Source of the DNA: an uncultured Roseiflexaceae bacterium
GTDB lineage: Bacteria > Chloroflexota > Chloroflexia > Chloroflexales > Roseiflexaceae
DNA: 9,507 nt
Assembly (NCBI GenBank): GCA_903932805.1
Contig: CAIZHO010000533.1
Span: 1 to 9,507, forward strand
Reading direction: 5' to 3'
Notes under the pieces: generated by a model
The model's input: only the letters and a program-made list of their open reading frames with translations
What the model was told of the DNA's origin: nothing
Databases searched by the model: none
Made by a program: the position numbers and the translations under genes
Shown here: positions 6,995-9,507 of the stretch, in pieces
How positions within the stretch are numbered: the first letter of the stretch is position 1
How the letters are laid out: every line of letters starts with the position of its first letter

Positions 6995-7384
6995 TCATAA
7001 CACCGTTGTATCGTCTGCGGTGTGCATGGTTGTCGCACCTCTATGCCCAGAAACACAGTGCATGATGTGTACCCCGGCGCGCTCTGGCGACACCCACTCG
7101 TAGTGATATGGCGCATCCCAATCAGGTGCAAACCCGGTATAGCAACTAATCGCGAAGCTCGCCGCCGCGCGCACCCAATCGACCAGCGCACGTGGGTCAT
7201 GGCGGTCATCGCATTGGATGACCAGTCGGACTTCTGCTTCGTTGACCTTGCATGCCAACGCCACACAACCAACCCGCCAAATACTCAACCGGAGTGCCTC
7301 TGCGGCGACGTGTGCGTAGTCTGCGCCACGCGGCAGAATGCCCATCCCGTCCATCCACTGCACCGACAATACACGACGTTGCAT
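6995..7384 (-). CDS. Uncharacterised 129-residue protein
   Basis: I do not recognise this protein. The frame from the ATG at 7384 encodes 129 residues and has GGAGG five bases upstream. It ends 31 nt before the GH127 gene and begins 69 nt after the rhamnose isomerase gene, so it sits in the operon like a real gene. No signal peptide or membrane helix is evident. Residues 22-50 look helical followed by a beta strand (CVALACKV, then EVRLVIQCDD). Residues 63-82 look like a helix (PRALVDWVRAAASFAIS), and an aromatic-rich stretch follows (CYTGFAPDWDAPYHYEW, 81-97). It has five cysteines (40, 45, 58, 81, 110) and a His-rich C-terminal third, including HIMHC (106-110). A metal site is possible but unproven. 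A longer frame to 7420 lacks a ribosome-binding site. Plus-strand frames across this interval look like shadows. Confidence 0.68.
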   Translation of the reverse strand: MQRRVLSVQWMDGMGILPRGADYAHVAAEALRLSIWRVGCVALACKVNEAEVRLVIQCDDRHDPRALVDWVRAAASFAISCYTGFAPDWDAPYHYEWVSPERAGVHIMHCVSGHRGATTMHTADDTTVL

Positions 7385-7389
7385 ACCAT

Positions 7390-7394
7390 CCTCC
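7390..7394 (-). promoter_or_regulatory. Ribosome-binding site of the 129-residue gene, partly inside an inverted repeat
   Basis: The coding strand reads GGAGG five bases before ATG 7384. Its first two bases (7394 and 7393) belong to the 3' arm of the inverted repeat at 7393-7434, so folding of the leader would touch this site. Confidence 0.7.
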
Positions 7395-7434
7395 GCTTGC
7401 ATCTGCTGTCTACAAGACATACCGTTGCAAGCGG
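7393..7434 (-). repeat. Two-tier inverted repeat (candidate RNA hairpin) in the leader of the 129-residue gene
   Basis: In the 69-nt gap between the rhamnose isomerase stop and the next start, CCGCTTGCA (7434-7426) is perfectly complementary to TGCAAGCGG (7401-7393), giving a 9-bp stem. Inside its 24-nt loop lies a second perfect stem, TGTCT with AGACA (7419-7415 and 7411-7407), with a 3-nt loop. The 3' outer arm overlaps the first two bases of the GGAGG ribosome-binding site. There is no following T run, so it does not look like an intrinsic terminator. It could modulate translation or act as an mRNA processing or stability element; whether it forms is not known. Confidence 0.6.
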
Positions 7435-7453
7435 TCGAAAAGGTACGCAGCGC

Positions 7454-8695
7454 CTATTGAAATCCGCCGGAGGCATCGGCCACACCGCGTTCGCGGGCGA
7501 TTTTCTGTTCGTATCCGCTCGCTTTGTAGGCGGCAATGGGGTCTTCGGCAATGCCTTGTTCGCGCCGTACCTGGGCCAACAATGGCCGCACATCGGTGCG
7601 ATATGCGTCACTCAACAACCGATGCGCACCGAGCACATCACCACGACGCTGTGCGTCGGCCAGTGCGGCCCGCGGCACGAGCAGTGATTTTGCATATGCT
7701 TCTTGGCAGTTCATGACCGAATAAATCACCGCCGCCAGCTTGCCCTCGATGTTGTGGCACTGGTCGAGCATGTATGCGACATTTTGGGCGCAGCGTCGTG
7801 CGGGTTCGTCGCTCCCCAATGCGGCACCGGTCAATTCGTTGTAAATCAAGAACAATTCGTAGGGGTTACTGCTGCCGACAATCAAATCGTCATCTGCATA
7901 CTTGCGATTGTTGAAGTGGAACCCACCGAGGCGGTTTTCGTCCAACAAAAACGCTACGATTTGCTCGATGTTGACGCCCTGCGCGTGATGTCCCAGATCC
8001 ACCAACACCTCTGCTTGTGGTCCGAGTTTGAGCGCCCATGCATAGGCAGTGCCCCAGTCGGGGATATCCGTACTGTAGAACGCAGGTTCAAAGAATTTGT
8101 ACTCTATCAGCATGCGCCCGTTTGCGGGGAGCTCTTTGTAGACTTGCTTGAGGCCGTCTTCGAAGCGACGCTTGCGGCCACGCAAGGTATCTTGGCCTGC
8201 ATAGTTTGTGCCATCTGCGAACCAAAGGCTCAATGCATTACTTTTGAGTTTGCCCATAATTTCGCAACATTCGAGCATGTGGTCGAGCGCTTCTTCTTGG
8301 ACATTGGGGTCTGGATTGCCCAACGAACCGAGGCGATACTGATCGTCTTGGAAGACGTTGGGGTTGACTGCACCGATAGTGATGCCCTTTGATTCGGCAT
8401 ATTGGCACATCCCAGCGTAGTCACCGTCTTCGGGTTTGTCCCAGGGGATGTGCACTGCCACCGATGGGGCAATACCCGTCATTGCGTGCACCATTGCCGC
8501 GTCGTCGAGCTTCTCACGGGTGGTACGGGCTGCACCAGGCCATGCAAATGCCTTAAAGCGCGTGCCACTGTTGGCATACCCCCAGCTCGGCGTTTCGATA
8601 TGTTGTGCTTTCAGGGCCGTTTTGATGGTTTGGACGTCGAGGCCATTGGCCGTGATGTCTTCACAGAGTGCTGCATAGCCACGAATCTCGGTCAT
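7454..8695 (-). CDS. rhaI: L-rhamnose isomerase, RhaI type
   Basis: The 413-residue TIM-barrel protein matches the RhaI type of L-rhamnose isomerase (the Pseudomonas stutzeri and Gram-positive form, distinct from E. coli RhaA). It converts L-rhamnose to L-rhamnulose and often accepts other aldoses. Metal ligands align with the P. stutzeri enzyme by spacing: Glu198 ([10 protein letters not shown]), Asp233 and His236 (VDLGHHAQG), His260 ([13 protein letters not shown]), Asp268 and Asp270, and an aspartate in MLDQCHN (Asp311). Both the structural and the catalytic metal sites therefore appear intact. The start at 8695 has AGGAGG five bases upstream and lies 29 nt after the stop of the sugar-binding-protein gene. 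The usual partners, rhamnulokinase and rhamnulose-1-phosphate aldolase, are not in the window; they may lie outside it or be replaced. The protein is soluble and cytoplasmic. Confidence 0.94.
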   Translation of the reverse strand: MTEIRGYAALCEDITANGLDVQTIKTALKAQHIETPSWGYANSGTRFKAFAWPGAARTTREKLDDAAMVHAMTGIAPSVAVHIPWDKPEDGDYAGMCQYAESKGITIGAVNPNVFQDDQYRLGSLGNPDPNVQEEALDHMLECCEIMGKLKSNALSLWFADGTNYAGQDTLRGRKRRFEDGLKQVYKELPANGRMLIEYKFFEPAFYSTDIPDWGTAYAWALKLGPQAEVLVDLGHHAQGVNIEQIVAFLLDENRLGGFHFNNRKYADDDLIVGSSNPYELFLIYNELTGAALGSDEPARRCAQNVAYMLDQCHNIEGKLAAVIYSVMNCQEAYAKSLLVPRAALADAQRRGDVLGAHRLLSDAYRTDVRPLLAQVRREQGIAEDPIAAYKASGYEQKIARERGVADASGGFQ

Positions 8696-8724
8696 ACTTG
8701 CCTCCTGATGGTAGGCGCGGTCGT

Positions 8725-9507
8725 TTAGCGCCGTTGCGTTCCGTACTCACTCACCGACACGACACTGCCCCGTAGCGCTGTCAAATCGAGTTGCCGCATG
8801 GTTTCGTCAGATAACACATAACAATGATTGGTGTAGCGTGCTGGTGGTGCTGCCCGGCGCTGCAAAATTGCGCAGGCAAGCTCGATAACCCGCTCACCAT
8901 AGCGCTCGGGGAAGCTCGCCACCGCCCCTATCATGCGGCTGCCAGGGCGCCGCATTTCACGCAGAGCATCATTATCGGCCCCTTGCCCTGCGGTCACGCA
9001 GCGGGACAACGTACCATCTTCAGCGAAGGCCGACAACGCACCGAGCACGGCTTCATCATTGATGCCCAATATCACGACCCGATCGTTGCGCCGGATTTTT
9101 TTGATGGCGGTGCGGGTTGCCGCACACGAATCAACACTGGTGTTGCGACTGTCGAGTCGCACAACGCGCGTATCGGGGACCGCCACCTGCTCACGCAGGC
9201 CATCGAGCTGCCCCTGCATCCGAGCAGCGGGTACCGGACCAGATATGGGCAACTCGAGCATAAAGATAGCATCCACGACTCCGTGCCACTGGCGGCGCAC
9301 ATACTGCCCCAGCAACCGCCCGGTCATTAATCCTGCCCGGTAGTTATCAAACCCAAAAAATGTCGCACCGGGGATGGGGATGTCGATCGCAATGACCGGA
9401 ACATTGACTTGGCGAAGAGCCTCGACAATCATGTTGTTTGCCCGTGCATCGGTATTGAAAATCACTGCGAGATCAACCTGTGCCGTAATGAATGCGTCGA
9501 CATTGGC
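8725..9507 (-). CDS. Sugar-binding type-1 periplasmic-binding-protein domain, C-terminal part (cut by window edge)
   Basis: The last 260 residues are visible; the frame is open to the right edge, so the N-terminus is missing. The sequence has the order of a type-1 periplasmic binding fold. It opens with [15 protein letters not shown] (6-20 of the visible part) and PVIAIDIP (37-44), then [17 protein letters not shown] (51-67), [11 protein letters not shown] (148-158) and [11 protein letters not shown] (201-211). This fold is used by ribose/xylose/rhamnose-type ABC-transporter binding proteins and by effector domains of LacI-type repressors. Without the N-terminus (lipoprotein signal versus helix-turn-helix) the two cannot be told apart. 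Lying just upstream of rhaI, it would either import the substrate or regulate the operon. A GTG at 9465 is internal, because homologous sequence continues upstream of it to the edge. Confidence 0.85.
   Translation of the reverse strand, partial: ANVDAFITAQVDLAVIFNTDARANNMIVEALRQVNVPVIAIDIPIPGATFFGFDNYRAGLMTGRLLGQYVRRQWHGVVDAIFMLELPISGPVPAARMQGQLDGLREQVAVPDTRVVRLDSRNTSVDSCAATRTAIKKIRRNDRVVILGINDEAVLGALSAFAEDGTLSRCVTAGQGADNDALREMRRPGSRMIGAVASFPERYGERVIELACAILQRRAAPPARYTNHCYVLSDETMRQLDLTALRGSVVSVSEYGTQRR

Noticed and set aside
6964..7272. N-terminal extension of the GH127 gene to 7272
   Set aside because: It overlaps the 129-residue gene, and GGAGG-type signal plus family homology both place the start at 6963.
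7703..8392. Plus-strand open frame opposite the rhamnose isomerase gene
   Set aside because: All metal ligands of the isomerase are on the minus strand. The plus-strand product resembles nothing I know.
9463..9465. GTG as the start of a complete sugar-binding protein gene
   Set aside because: The same frame continues to the window edge with sequence typical of the fold ([14 protein letters not shown]), so the GTG is internal and the gene is truncated by the window.
1..9507. CRISPR arrays, tRNA/rRNA genes, insertion sequences, or a defence system
   Set aside because: I saw no repeat-spacer pattern, RNA-gene cores, transposase motifs or terminal repeats. All coding space is explained by metabolic genes.

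Overview
All readable genes in this 9.5 kb window lie on the minus strand, so transcription runs from base 9507 toward base 1. Gaps between genes are 0 to 69 nt, and two gene pairs overlap by 1 and 4 nt. No intergenic stretch exceeds 70 nt and no convincing promoter or terminator is visible. I read the window as the interior of one long carbohydrate-catabolism operon that continues past both edges. Every gene has a good Shine-Dalgarno sequence. GC content looks moderately high (mid-50s percent, judged by eye). Protein style and gene content suggest a heterotrophic bacterium, possibly filamentous Chloroflexota; that taxonomic guess is inference only.

In transcription order: (1) the 3' end of a gene for a type-1 periplasmic-binding-protein fold sugar sensor, either an ABC-transporter binding protein or a LacI-like effector domain (8725-9507, cut by the edge); (2) a RhaI-type L-rhamnose isomerase with all expected metal ligands (7454-8695); (3) an unrecognised 129-residue protein (6995-7384), preceded by a two-tier inverted repeat that reaches into its ribosome-binding site; (4) a cytoplasmic GH127-type glycosidase, family prototype beta-L-arabinofuranosidase, with the full Zn/Cys active site (5101-6963); (5) a ROK-family sugar kinase (4087-5061); (6) and (7) two different Gfo/Idh/MocA NAD(P)-dependent sugar oxidoreductases (3041-4090 and 1946-3022); (8) a UPF0309-like SIS-domain protein (1125-1925); (9) a short, core-only MetE-like zinc methyltransferase (88-1125); (10) the first 23 codons of a third Gfo/Idh/MocA oxidoreductase (1-69).

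The likely joint role is intracellular breakdown of an imported oligosaccharide containing L-rhamnose and/or an arabinofuranose-like sugar. GH127 would release monosaccharide, RhaI would isomerise a 6-deoxyhexose, ROK would phosphorylate a sugar, and the oxidoreductases and SIS protein would remodel the others. Two things do not fit a textbook rhamnose operon. There is no rhamnulokinase or rhamnulose-phosphate aldolase in view, and a methionine-synthase-like zinc methyltransferase is translationally coupled to the SIS gene. The MetE-like gene and the unknown 129-residue protein with its 5' hairpin are the best candidates for something undescribed.
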